The position numbers were made by a program, and so were the translations under genes. The notes under the pieces were generated by a model that had not been told where the DNA came from, searched no databases, and worked only from the letters and a program-made list of their open reading frames with translations. Shown here piece by piece: positions 1 through 8,919 of a stretch of DNA of 64,000 nucleotides. Origin of the DNA: Echinicola soli. Its GTDB lineage: Bacteria; Bacteroidota; Bacteroidia; Cytophagales; Cyclobacteriaceae. The DNA lies in NCBI RefSeq assembly GCF_006575665.1, contig NZ_CP041253.1, positions 1,617,501-1,681,500 on the forward strand. Direction: 5' to 3'. Every line of letters starts with the position of its first letter. Position 1 is the stretch's first letter.

Positions 1-1
1 G

Positions 2-682
2 AGCATCACGAACCTTATAGAAGAAGTGGGCGGGAACGTGCACTATGACGGGACGACCAACGAGTTTACCTATGTTGATGCGAGCGGCGATGAGCAGGTG
101 ATCAACATGGAGGCGCTGGTAAAGTCAAACGAGACGGTGACGACGCTGGTGGACAACGGAGACGGCACCTATACCTACACATCGGAGGACGGTACGGCGA
201 CGTTGGTGGACGTACCTTCGGAGATCATCAATCAGCTCACCACTGGCGAAGGAGACGTTTATGAGAGCATCACGAACCTTATAGAAGAAGTGGGCGGGAA
301 CGTGCACTATGACGGGACGACCAACGAGTTCACGTATGTTGATGCGAGCGGCGATGAGCAGGTGATCAACATGGAGGCGCTGGTAAAGTCAAACGAGACG
401 GTGACAACGCTGGTTGATAATGGAGACGGCACCTATACCTACACCTCGGAGGACGGTACGGCGACGTTGGTGGACGTACCATCCGAGATCATCAATCAGC
501 TCACCACTGGCGAAGGAGACGTTTATGAGAGCATCACGAACCTTATAGAAGAAGTGGGCGGGAACGTGCACTATGACGGGACGACCAACGAGTTCACGTA
601 TGTTGATGCGAGCGGCGATGAGCAGGTGATCAACATGGAGGCGCTGGTAAAGTCAAACGAGACGGTGACGACGCTGGTAGAC
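2..682 (+). repeat. 264-bp (88-aa) tandem repeat family A
   Basis: Units begin at 26, 290 and 554 (GTG GGC GGG AAC), exactly 264 bp apart. The array is entered part-way through a copy at base 2, and the third unit diverges after about residue 43, near 682. Copies are almost identical, differing at a few mostly silent sites such as gagttt/gagttc. The unit encodes VGGNVHYDG...SITNLIEE. More copies probably lie upstream of the window. Confidence 0.9.
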
Positions 683-3600
683 CACGGAGATGGAACCTTT
701 ACCTATACCGATGAAACGGGAATATCCGTCACTTTTGATGCCAATACCACCTTAGTGACCGACAACGACGACGGAACATATACTATCACCAACGACAATG
801 GAACAGAAGTGACTATAGATGTTGCCGGTGATGTTATCGAGAATATTCAAAATGAAGGTGGTATTTATAATGAGATCACTGATGTCATAGCCCAGAACGA
901 AACGCTTACCAGTGCCACCTTTGATGCTACAACAGGCATCTTAACCTACAATGATGAAGATGGGGTTGCTACTCCGTTAGACTTAGGAGCGATGATTCCT
1001 AATTTCGAGACGTTGACTTCCATAACACAGGATGCAGCAGCCGGAACCATTACCTATGTAGATGAGGATGGAGAAGAAAATGTATTACAAGTCGGTGATT
1101 TAATCGCCCAGAACGAAACGCTTACCAGTGCCACCTTTGATCCTACAACAGGTATCTTAACCTATAATGATGAAGATGGGGTTGCTACTCCGTTAGACTT
1201 AGGAGCGATGATTCCTAATTTCGAGACGTTGACTTCCATCACTCAAGATGCAGTAGCAGGCACAATTACTTACACCGATGAGGATGGAGCAGAAACCGTT
1301 TTGCAAGTGGCAGATTTAGTCGCCCAGAACGAAACGCTTACCAGTGCCACCTTTGATGCTACAACAGGCATCTTAACCTACAATGATGAAGATGGGGTTG
1401 CTACTCCGTTAGACTTAGGAGCGATGATTCCTAATTTCGAGACGTTGACTTCCATAACACAGGATGCAGCAGCCGGAACCATTACCTATGTAGATGAGGA
1501 TGGAGAAGAAAATGTATTACAAGTCGGTGATTTAATCGCCCAGAACGAAACGCTGACCAGTGCCACCTTTGATGCTACAACAGGTATCTTAACCTACAAT
1601 GATGAAGATGGGGTTGCTAACGATTTGGACTTAGGAGCGATGATTCCTAATTTCGAGACGTTGACTTCCATATCACAGGATGCAGCAGCCGGAACCATTA
1701 CCTATGTAGATGAGGATGGAGAAGAAAATGTATTACAAGTCGGTGATTTAATCGCCCAGAACGAAACGCTGACCAGTGCTACCTTTGATCCTACAACAGG
1801 TATCTTAACCTATAATGATGAAGATGGGGTTGCTACTCCGTTAGACTTAGGAGCGATGATTCCTAATTTCGAGACGTTGACTTCCATATCACAGGATGCA
1901 GCAGCCGGAACCATTACCTATGTAGATGAGGATGGAGCAGAAAATGTATTACAAGTCGGTGATTTAATCGCCCAGAACGAAACGCTTACCAGTGCCACCT
2001 TTGATGCTACAACAGGCATCTTAACCTACAATGATGAAGATGGGGTTGCTAACGATTTGGACTTAGGAGCGATGATTCCTAATTTCGAGACGTTGACTTC
2101 CATCACTCAAGATGCAGTAGCAGGCACAATTACTTACACCGATGAGGATGGAGCAGAAACCGTTTTGCAAGTGGCAGATTTAGTCGCCCAGAACGAAACG
2201 CTTACCAGTGCCAACTTTGATCCTACAACAGGTATCTTAACCTATAATGATGAAGATGGGGTTGCTACTCCGTTAGACTTAGGAGCGATGATTCCTAATT
2301 TCGAGACGTTGACTTCCATCACTCAAGATGCAGTAGCAGGCACAATTACTTACACCGATGAGGATGGAGCAGAAACCGTTTTGCAAGTGGCAGATTTAAT
2401 CGCCCAGAACGAAACGCTGACCAGTGCCACCTTTGATGCTGCAACAGGCATCTTAACCTACAATGATGAAGATGGGGTTGCTACTCCGTTAGACTTAGGA
2501 GCGATGATTCCTAATTTCGAGACGTTGACTTCCATATCACAGGATGCAGCAGCCGGAACCATTACCTATGTAGATGAGGATGGAGAAGAAAATGTATTAC
2601 AAGTCGGTGATTTAATCGCCCAGAACGAAACGCTTACCAGTGCCACCTTTGATGCTGCAACAGGTATCTTAATCTACAATGATGAAGATGGGGTTGCTAC
2701 TCCGTTAGACTTAGGAGCGATGATTCCTAATTTCGAGACGTTGACTTCCATCACTCAAGATGCAGTAGCAGGCACAATTACTTACACCGATGAGGATGGA
2801 GCAGAAACCGTTTTGCAAGTGGCAGATTTAGTCGCCCAGAACGAAACGCTTACCAGTGCCACCTTTGATGCTGCAACAGGTATCTTAACCTACAATGATG
2901 AAGATGGGGTTGCTACTCCGTTAGACTTAGGAGCGATGATTCCTAATTTCGAGACGTTGACTTCCATCACTCAAGATGCAGTAGCAGGCACAATTACTTA
3001 CACCGATGAGGATGGAGCAGAAACCGTTTTGCAAGTGGCAGATTTAGTCGCCCAGAACGAAACGCTTACCAGTGCCACCTTTGATGCTACAACAGGTATC
3101 TTAACCTACAATGATGAAGATGGGGTTGCTACTCCGTTAGACTTAGGAGCGATGATTCCTAATTTCGAGACGTTGACTTCCATATCACAGGATGCAGCAG
3201 CCGGAACCATTACCTATGTAGATGAGGATGGAGAAGAAAATGTATTACAAGTCGGTGATTTAATCGCCCAGAACGAAACGCTAACCACACTAGTTGATAA
3301 CGAGAATGGCACCTATACATATACCTCCGAGGATAACACCAGTACAACCTTTGACGTAACTCAAACAGGAGCTGGTAATCCAAATGATAACGGTACAACT
3401 GGCGAAGCCGGTGACATCTATGTAGACGAGGGCACAGGCGATATCTACGCTCATAACGGGAGTGAGTGGGTACAGAACAGTGATGAAATCGATGTATTCG
3501 GGGGACAAATTTTCCATACTGAGGTAGATGGAGGTTCTACTGTTTTTAATGTAACCCGTACAGGAGTAGGAGACCCGAATAATATTACCGAACCTTCATT

Positions 3601-6600
3601 TGTTGCCACCGCCGGCGATGTGTATGTAGATGAGAGCACAGGGGACATCTATACCCGTGACGGTACGTCATGGTCACAGGCCTCTGGTCTCAGCGATATT
3701 TTGGAAGACAATGGGGACGGTACGTTCACGCACACGTCTGTGGACGGGATGGATATTACCTTTGATGCGAACACGACAAGCGTGAGCGAGGCTGACGGTG
3801 TGTATACCTTTACCGATGCCGCGGGTGTGACGATCACGACGATCGACACGAACGCGTCGGCGCTGGGCTTTGACAACGCTGCGAGCGGTTTGGCGGCAGA
3901 TAACGTGCAGGCGGCGATAGACGAGCTTGTTGCGGGTACTGACGGCCAGTTTTCGGTGATCGACCTGGTTGACAACGGCGACGGAAATGTTACGCTGGTT
4001 AAGCCCGACGGCACCAGTGCGACGGTAGCCAAGTCCGACCTGACCGATAATGCCGACGGTACCTATACCTTTACCAACAATGACGGCATTGACGTGACGA
4101 TAGTCACCACGTCCGTAACGGACAACACTGACGGCACGACGACCATTACCGATGTGAACGGTGGTACGGTGACGGTGGACAACGACGGTGTAGATAATGT
4201 GGACGATGCCGATAACGACCCAACAAATGAGATCCAGGACGCCGGGGGCGTTGACTACGACAATACGGCTTCCGGGCTTACGGCGACGGACGCCCAGGCA
4301 GCGATAGACGAGCTTGTTGCGGGTACTGACGGCCAGTTTTCGGTGATCGACCTGGTTGACAACGGCGACGGAAATGTTACGCTGGTTAAGCCCGACGGCA
4401 CCAGTGCGACGGTAGCCAAGTCCGACCTGACCGATAATGCCGACGGTACCTATACCTTTACCAACAATGACGGCATTGACGTGACGATAGTCACCACGTC
4501 CGTAACGGACAACACTGACGGCACGACGACCATTACCGATGTGAACGGTGGTACGGTGACGGTGGACAACGACGGTGTAGATAATGTGGACGATGCCGAT
4601 AACGACCCAACAAATGAGATCCAGGACGCCGGGGGCGTTGACTACGACAATACGGCTTCCGGGCTTACGGCGACGGACGCCCAGGCGGCGATAGACGAGC
4701 TTGTTGCGGGTACTGACGGCCAGTTTTCGGTGATCGACCTGGTTGACAACGGCGACGGAAATGTTACGCTGGTTAAGCCCGACGGCACCAGTGCGACGGT
4801 AGCCAAGTCCGACCTGACCGATAATGCCGACGGTACCTATACCTTTACCAACAATGACGGCATTGACGTGACGATAGTCACCACGTCCGTAACGGACAAC
4901 ACTGACGGCACGACGACCATTACCGATGTGAACGGTGGTACGGTGACGGTGGACAACGACGGTGTAGATAATGTGGACGATGCCGATAACGACCCAACAA
5001 ATGAGATCCAGGACGCCGGGGGCGTTGACTACGACAATACGGCTTCCGGGCTTACGGCGACGGACGCCCAGGCAGCGATAGACGAGCTTGTTGCGGGTAC
5101 TGACGGCCAGTTTTCGGTGATCGACCTGGTTGACAACGGCGACGGAAATGTTACGCTGGTTAAGCCCGACGGCACCAGTGCGACGGTAGCCAAGTCCGAC
5201 CTGACCGATAATGCCGACGGTACCTATACCTTTACCAACAATGACGGCATTGACGTGACGATAGTCACCACGTCCGTAACGGACAACACTGACGGCACGA
5301 CGACCATTACCGATGTGAACGGTGGTACGGTGACGGTGGACAACGACGGTGTAGATAATGTGGACGATGCCGATAACGACCCAACAAATGAGATCCAGGA
5401 CGCCGGGGGCGTTGACTACGACAATACGGCTTCCGGGCTTACGGCGACGGACGCCCAGGCGGCGATAGACGAGCTTGTTGCGGGTACTGACGGCCAGTTT
5501 TCGGTGATCGACCTGGTTGACAACGGCGACGGAAATGTTACGCTGGTTAAGCCCGACGGCACCAGTGCGACGGTAGCCAAGTCCGACCTGACCGATAATG
5601 CCGACGGTACCTATACCTTTACCAACAATGACGGCATTGACGTGACGATAGTCACCACGTCCGTAACGGACAACACTGACGGCACGACGACCATTACCGA
5701 TGTGAACGGTGGTACGGTGACGGTGGACAACGACGGTGTAGATAATGTGGACGATGCCGATAACGACCCAACAAATGAGATCCAGGACGCCGGGGGCGTT
5801 GACTACGACAATACGGCTTCCGGGCTTACGGCGACGGACGCCCAGGCAGCGATAGACGAGCTTGTTGCGGGTACTGACGGCCAGTTTTCGGTGATCGACC
5901 TGGTTGACAACGGCGACGGAAATGTTACGCTGGTTAAGCCCGACGGCACCAGTGCGACGGTAGCCAAGTCCGACCTGACCGATAATGCCGACGGTACCTA
6001 TACCTTTACCAACAATGACGGCATTGACGTGACGATAGTCACCACGTCCGTAACGGACAACACTGACGGCACGACGACCATTACCGATGTGAACGGTGGT
6101 ACGGTGACGGTGGACAACGACGGTGTAGATAATGTGGACGATGCCGATAACGACCCAACAAATGAGATCCAGGACGCCGGGGGCGTTGACTACGACAATA
6201 CGGCTTCCGGGCTTACGGCGACGGACGCCCAGGCAGCGATAGACGAAGTGGTCACCAATCAGGGGAACGACAATGACGGAGTGATCGGCAACGAGGTACT
6301 TGACGCAACGGATGGCGGCTCGCTGGAAAGAAGCGGAGCGGGGACGAATACGGATCCCTTCACGCTAGATGTTTCCGACGGTGGCATCGGTACTACAGAA
6401 CTGGGGGACAATGCTGTGACCTCTGCGAAGATCGCAGACAATGCTGTTGGATCATCAGAGATCGCTGCCGATGCGGTAACGTCTGCCGAAATTGCGGACA
6501 ATGCTGTTAATACTGCCGAGATCACGAACAAGGCAGTGAGCTTGGCCAAACTGGCAGACGGTACTTCTACAGGCCAGTTGATGCAGTGGAATGGTACCTC

Positions 6601-7144
6601 TTGGGTGTTAGTCAGTAGTGAGAGCCAAAATAGTGAACCTTGGTTTGACCAAGCAACAAATACCGAAGCGACTGATAATACCCAAGATATTTACCAAATG
6701 GGAAAAGTAGGTATTGGCACGGACAATATGCTTGGAACCACAGATGATGATGTTGCTTTGGCGGTGAACGGTAAGATACTGACCACTTCCAATATTTATG
6801 CGGATTATGTGTTTGAAGATTACTATGAGGGACGGTCTGTTTTAAATGAAGATTATACGTTCAAAACCTTGGAGGAGATCGAAAAGTTTATCAACGACAA
6901 TCGCCACCTCCCTGGTATTACCAAAATTGATGGACTGAATAAAACGGAGAATGGAGATTTTGTAATTGATGCGACTAAGCTTTCCGTTCAGTTATTGGAG
7001 AAGGTCGAGGAATTATACCTGTATGTCATTGAACAGCAAAGACTGATAAAGGAAAAAGATATGGAGATCCAATCGCTGCGGAAGAATTTAGAGAAAATGG
7101 ATAAGCGCTTGGAAAAACTAGAAGAAGCTTTTTTTCAGGAATGA
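2..7144 (+). CDS. Giant tandem-repeat tail-fibre-like surface protein, 5' end outside window
   Basis: The reading frame is open from base 2, so the true start lies upstream; the GTG at 26 is an internal repeat codon. The visible 2,380 residues hold three repeat families (264-bp, 216-bp and 387-bp units), joined by linkers with the motif GDIYVDESTGDIY. Many units carry DNGDGTYT-type Asp/Gly turns. A run of short NAVTSAEIADNAV-like repeats follows at about 6400-6560. The C-terminal region has a FINDNRHLPGI motif near 6885-6925 and a charged coiled coil to residue end, as in Bacteroidota tail-fibre-domain proteins. No type IX sorting domain is seen at the C-terminus and no S74 autoprotease motif is recognised. 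A surface fibre or adhesin role is inferred. No phage or secretion genes lie downstream; the upstream context is not visible. Confidence 0.85.
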   Translation, partial: SITNLIEEVGGNVHYDGTTNEFTYVDASGDEQVINMEALVKSNETVTTLVDNGDGTYTYTSEDGTATLVDVPSEIINQLTTGEGDVYESITNLIEEVGGNVHYDGTTNEFTYVDASGDEQVINMEALVKSNETVTTLVDNGDGTYTYTSEDGTATLVDVPSEIINQLTTGEGDVYESITNLIEEVGGNVHYDGTTNEFTYVDASGDEQVINMEALVKSNETVTTLVDHGDGTFTYTDETGISVTFDANTTLVTDNDDGTYTITNDNGTEVTIDVAGDVIENIQNEGGIYNEITDVIAQNETLTSATFDATTGILTYNDEDGVATPLDLGAMIPNFETLTSITQDAAAGTITYVDEDGEENVLQVGDLIAQNETLTSATFDPTTGILTYNDEDGVATPLDLGAMIPNFETLTSITQDAVAGTITYTDEDGAETVLQVADLVAQNETLTSATFDATTGILTYNDEDGVATPLDLGAMIPNFETLTSITQDAAAGTITYVDEDGEENVLQVGDLIAQNETLTSATFDATTGILTYNDEDGVANDLDLGAMIPNFETLTSISQDAAAGTITYVDEDGEENVLQVGDLIAQNETLTSATFDPTTGILTYNDEDGVATPLDLGAMIPNFETLTSISQDAAAGTITYVDEDGAENVLQVGDLIAQNETLTSATFDATTGILTYNDEDGVANDLDLGAMIPNFETLTSITQDAVAGTITYTDEDGAETVLQVADLVAQNETLTSANFDPTTGILTYNDEDGVATPLDLGAMIPNFETLTSITQDAVAGTITYTDEDGAETVLQVADLIAQNETLTSATFDAATGILTYNDEDGVATPLDLGAMIPNFETLTSISQDAAAGTITYVDEDGEENVLQVGDLIAQNETLTSATFDAATGILIYNDEDGVATPLDLGAMIPNFETLTSITQDAVAGTITYTDEDGAETVLQVADLVAQNETLTSATFDAATGILTYNDEDGVATPLDLGAMIPNFETLTSITQDAVAGTITYTDEDGAETVLQVADLVAQNETLTSATFDATTGILTYNDEDGVATPLDLGAMIPNFETLTSISQDAAAGTITYVDEDGEENVLQVGDLIAQNETLTTLVDNENGTYTYTSEDNTSTTFDVTQTGAGNPNDNGTTGEAGDIYVDEGTGDIYAHNGSEWVQNSDEIDVFGGQIFHTEVDGGSTVFNVTRTGVGDPNNITEPSFVATAGDVYVDESTGDIYTRDGTSWSQASGLSDILEDNGDGTFTHTSVDGMDITFDANTTSVSEADGVYTFTDAAGVTITTIDTNASALGFDNAASGLAADNVQAAIDELVAGTDGQFSVIDLVDNGDGNVTLVKPDGTSATVAKSDLTDNADGTYTFTNNDGIDVTIVTTSVTDNTDGTTTITDVNGGTVTVDNDGVDNVDDADNDPTNEIQDAGGVDYDNTASGLTATDAQAAIDELVAGTDGQFSVIDLVDNGDGNVTLVKPDGTSATVAKSDLTDNADGTYTFTNNDGIDVTIVTTSVTDNTDGTTTITDVNGGTVTVDNDGVDNVDDADNDPTNEIQDAGGVDYDNTASGLTATDAQAAIDELVAGTDGQFSVIDLVDNGDGNVTLVKPDGTSATVAKSDLTDNADGTYTFTNNDGIDVTIVTTSVTDNTDGTTTITDVNGGTVTVDNDGVDNVDDADNDPTNEIQDAGGVDYDNTASGLTATDAQAAIDELVAGTDGQFSVIDLVDNGDGNVTLVKPDGTSATVAKSDLTDNADGTYTFTNNDGIDVTIVTTSVTDNTDGTTTITDVNGGTVTVDNDGVDNVDDADNDPTNEIQDAGGVDYDNTASGLTATDAQAAIDELVAGTDGQFSVIDLVDNGDGNVTLVKPDGTSATVAKSDLTDNADGTYTFTNNDGIDVTIVTTSVTDNTDGTTTITDVNGGTVTVDNDGVDNVDDADNDPTNEIQDAGGVDYDNTASGLTATDAQAAIDELVAGTDGQFSVIDLVDNGDGNVTLVKPDGTSATVAKSDLTDNADGTYTFTNNDGIDVTIVTTSVTDNTDGTTTITDVNGGTVTVDNDGVDNVDDADNDPTNEIQDAGGVDYDNTASGLTATDAQAAIDEVVTNQGNDNDGVIGNEVLDATDGGSLERSGAGTNTDPFTLDVSDGGIGTTELGDNAVTSAKIADNAVGSSEIAADAVTSAEIADNAVNTAEITNKAVSLAKLADGTSTGQLMQWNGTSWVLVSSESQNSEPWFDQATNTEATDNTQDIYQMGKVGIGTDNMLGTTDDDVALAVNGKILTTSNIYADYVFEDYYEGRSVLNEDYTFKTLEEIEKFINDNRHLPGITKIDGLNKTENGDFVIDATKLSVQLLEKVEELYLYVIEQQRLIKEKDMEIQSLRKNLEKMDKRLEKLEEAFFQE
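890..3265 (+). repeat. 216-bp (72-aa) tandem repeat family B, 11 units
   Basis: Units start at 890, 1106, 1322 and so on every 216 bp to 3050; a truncated twelfth copy begins at 3266 and breaks into a new sequence. Each unit is two related 36-residue halves: ETLTSATFD..GILTYNDEDG and ETLTSITQD..GTITYVDEDG. Several allelic forms recur in mixed order: DATTG/DPTTG/DAATG, VATPL/VANDL, and AAAG..EEN/AVAG..AET. This suggests recombination or gene conversion among units. Confidence 0.93.
3920..6241 (+). repeat. 387-bp (129-aa) tandem repeat family C, 6 units
   Basis: Six units begin with GAC GAG CTT at 3920, 4307, 4694, 5081, 5468 and 5855. Read by eye they are identical except for one silent Ala codon (GCA or GCG) at 4300, 4687, 5074, 5461, 5848 and 6235, which reads A, G, A, G, A, A. 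The unit encodes DELVAGTDGQFSVIDLVDNG and ends TASGLTATDAQAAI. Sequence flanking the first copy (3860-3919) is a diverged version of the unit end. Near-perfect identity implies very recent amplification or strong homogenisation. Confidence 0.93.
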
Positions 7145-7231
7145 TCAGATGGGTTGTAGTAAATAAACATCCATGATAGGAGTGAAATTCAAAAATATTG
7201 TAATGGGGGGGTTCATTACTATCCTTGAAAC

Positions 7232-7595
7232 ATTCGCTTAAAAAGGAATAGGTACAACAAACCCTTCTTAGTGCTAAACACGTCCGGCACTAAGAAGGGA
7301 GTACTGATCCCCAGACTTACCGAAACTCCGGTGACGGCCTTGGAAAAAAATTCCCAACTGAAGGATTGCTTATCTACAACACTGATAAGGGCTGTGTACA
7401 AATATATTTAGGAAGTGCTTTTGAATGTCTAACGATAGATTTCAGAGCGGAGCTTACAAAAGATGTTGGGGTACACGACAATGCCAACACCCAGGTAACT
7501 TGGAACCCTATAAGATGGGGCTACCGCTCGTACAGCCGGGACAGATTTGTGATAAAAGATGATGGAAATGTAAGCATACAGGAAGGTGCCGAAGG
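7232..7595 (+). pseudogene. Frameshifted fragment of a C1q-like/tail-fibre-type surface protein
   Basis: One frame from 7232 encodes LNTSGTKKGVLIPRLTE..VTALEK. The protein continues in the next frame as EGLLIYNTDKGCVQIYLGS from about 7361. The shift falls at an A7 run (7344-7350), where one extra A would restore one frame reading ALEKKFPTEGLLIYN. These motifs are typical of Bacteroidota surface proteins that end in a C1q-like or tail-fibre domain. The following stretch (WGYRSYSRDRFVIKDDGNVSIQEGAEGY) looks like the start of a jelly-roll domain, cut off where the convergent VOC gene begins. There is no start codon, and a TGA sits at 7226. It may be a broken paralogue of the giant gene upstream. 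Confidence 0.6.
7262..7299 (+). repeat. Perfect 13-bp inverted repeat at the pseudogene 5' edge
   Basis: CCCTTCTTAGTGC (7262-7274) and GCACTAAGAAGGG (7287-7299) are exact reverse complements around a 12-base loop. The right arm is the coding stretch for GTKKG in the gene fragment. It has no following T-run, so it is a poor terminator. It may mark a fold-back rearrangement junction. Confidence 0.6.
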
Positions 7596-7973
7596 CTACT
7601 CTTGCAGCACTGAAAGGATATTTCCGGCAGGATCTTTAAACCAGGCGATTTGAGGGCCTTCTTCATTTCTACAGATACCCTTTGAATCAGTTTGAATGTG
7701 ACCGGTATATTGTTCGAAGCGAATGCCCCTGGCAATGAGTTCGTCCACGGTTTTTTCGATATTGTCTACCGTAAAATTCAGGACTGTAAAGACGGCAGGC
7801 TGGTGGTCGGGTTTAGGATAGATAATGATGGGTTGATTGCCGGAAGTCTTTACTTCCAGTATGCCCATGTTGTTTTTGGTTACCTCGAGCCCTAATACCT
7901 CCTCATAGAATTTCTGGGTTTTGGCGAGGTCCTTTGCAGCAAAACTACTGAATGCAAGATTGGATTGTAACAT
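7596..7973 (-). CDS. VOC (glyoxalase/bleomycin-resistance-like) family protein
   Basis: A 125-residue single-domain vicinal-oxygen-chelate protein. The start is set at the ATG giving MLQSNLAFSSF, because the longer open frame runs through the stop of the upstream gene. It has the family signature KTQKFYEEVLGLEV near residue 20 and a C-terminal WFKDPAGNILSVLQE. VOC proteins bind a divalent metal and act as lyases, dioxygenases or drug binders; the substrate cannot be read here. It is the last gene of a minus-strand run, 19 bases after the NTF2-like gene. Confidence 0.85.
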   Translation of the reverse strand: MLQSNLAFSSFAAKDLAKTQKFYEEVLGLEVTKNNMGILEVKTSGNQPIIIYPKPDHQPAVFTVLNFTVDNIEKTVDELIARGIRFEQYTGHIQTDSKGICRNEEGPQIAWFKDPAGNILSVLQE

Positions 7974-7992
7974 GATTGGGTAGATTATTGGT

Positions 7993-8346
7993 TTAACTGA
8001 CTTCTTGGACAAAAGAGACCATTTGTTTGATCTTAGGATTTTTGAATCCGCTGAATACGTAGGTGTCACAGAAGGCAAACCTCCTGACCTTATCACTTTC
8101 CATGATGATCGCCCCACGAACAGCAGCCTCTTTGCCATGGGTGATGACTTGTTCGATCTCTGATTTGGCGGGTGTGCCATCTGTCATTTTTTCCAAGGCA
8201 TCTATAAATGCTGCTTTTCCAGTGAGTGTTTTATCTCCCATAATGGTCCATTCGATATCATCGGTAACTTGATCGGCAATATAGGTTACATCGCCGCTGG
8301 CGAATGCCTCGTTAAACTTTACTAAAATTTTTCCTTTTTCTGTCAT
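7993..8346 (-). CDS. NTF2-like/SnoaL-like small alpha+beta barrel protein
   Basis: 117 residues with the SnoaL/NTF2 pattern: an N-terminal helix (ILVKFNEAFASGDV), then DDIEWTIMGDKTLTGKAAF, then three or four beta strands ending IKQMVSFVQ. The fold serves as small-molecule isomerase, hydrolase or binding domain; no catalytic residues can be assigned. It lies 12 bases after the DHFR-like gene and 19 bases before the VOC gene, so it is probably co-transcribed with both. Confidence 0.75.
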   Translation of the reverse strand: MTEKGKILVKFNEAFASGDVTYIADQVTDDIEWTIMGDKTLTGKAAFIDALEKMTDGTPAKSEIEQVITHGKEAAVRGAIIMESDKVRRFAFCDTYVFSGFKNPKIKQMVSFVQEVS

Positions 8347-8358
8347 GGTTATTTGGTT

Positions 8359-8919
8359 TTAGATTGTATTTGGAGCTGCATAGCGCAGCAATACGTTCCC
8401 GCAGGTAAATGGCTTACTTTCCAAGAGCTTTAGCTTCATGGCGCTATCCTGAAATAATGGCACCCCTTTTCCTAATATAACGGGATTTACGATGATTCGA
8501 TATTCATCGATGAGATGGTATTTCATAAAGTGGTGTGCCAAATCAGCTCCTCCAAAAAAGACCATGTCTTTCCCTGGCCGCTCTTTCAGCTGTTGAATAG
8601 TGACTGGATCCACTTTGTCCATGATAGTGGCATTCCAACTGGCCTTTTGGAGTGTTTTGGAAAAGACCAGTTTGGGGGTTTCATTCATCACCTGTGCAAA
8701 CTCCCCTTGCTGCTCAGGCCAATATTCCAGCATCAGCTCATAGGATTTGCGGCCATATATAAACGTATCCAGTGAGTTGAAGAAATCCATCATATAGGCA
8801 TCCATTTCGCGATTCCATACGTGCCAGCTGATATCACGATGCTCACCTTCTATATATCCATCGAGTGAGATCATCATGGACAAGATGATATTACGTCGCG
8901 CTGGTGGATCAATGGACAT
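8359..8919 (-). CDS. Dihydrofolate-reductase-like (RibD C-terminal) family protein
   Basis: 186 residues. The N-terminal NIILSMMISLDGYIEG matches the RibD-C/DHFR-like start, with YGRKSYELM and a C-terminal PVILGKGVPLFQD that is typical of the stand-alone family often called YyaP/YwjB-like. An NADPH-dependent reductase is expected; the substrate is unknown. The start codon overlaps the stop of the DinB gene by 11 bases (8909-8919), which suggests coupled translation. Confidence 0.85.
   Translation of the reverse strand: MSIDPPARRNIILSMMISLDGYIEGEHRDISWHVWNREMDAYMMDFFNSLDTFIYGRKSYELMLEYWPEQQGEFAQVMNETPKLVFSKTLQKASWNATIMDKVDPVTIQQLKERPGKDMVFFGGADLAHHFMKYHLIDEYRIIVNPVILGKGVPLFQDSAMKLKLLESKPFTCGNVLLRYAAPNTI

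Noticed and set aside
125..571. Minus-strand 60-codon frames inside repeat family A
   Set aside because: They recur with the 264-bp period as antisense of the repeat codons and have no start context or domain.
3649..4032. A 127-codon minus frame opposite the giant gene
   Set aside because: It is antisense of repeat-rich coding sequence, with low-complexity Ser/Val/Pro composition.
2..7595. Prophage or contractile injection system tail-fibre locus
   Set aside because: The C-terminal domain resembles tail fibres, but no baseplate, sheath, capsid or lysis genes are in the window; upstream sequence would be needed.
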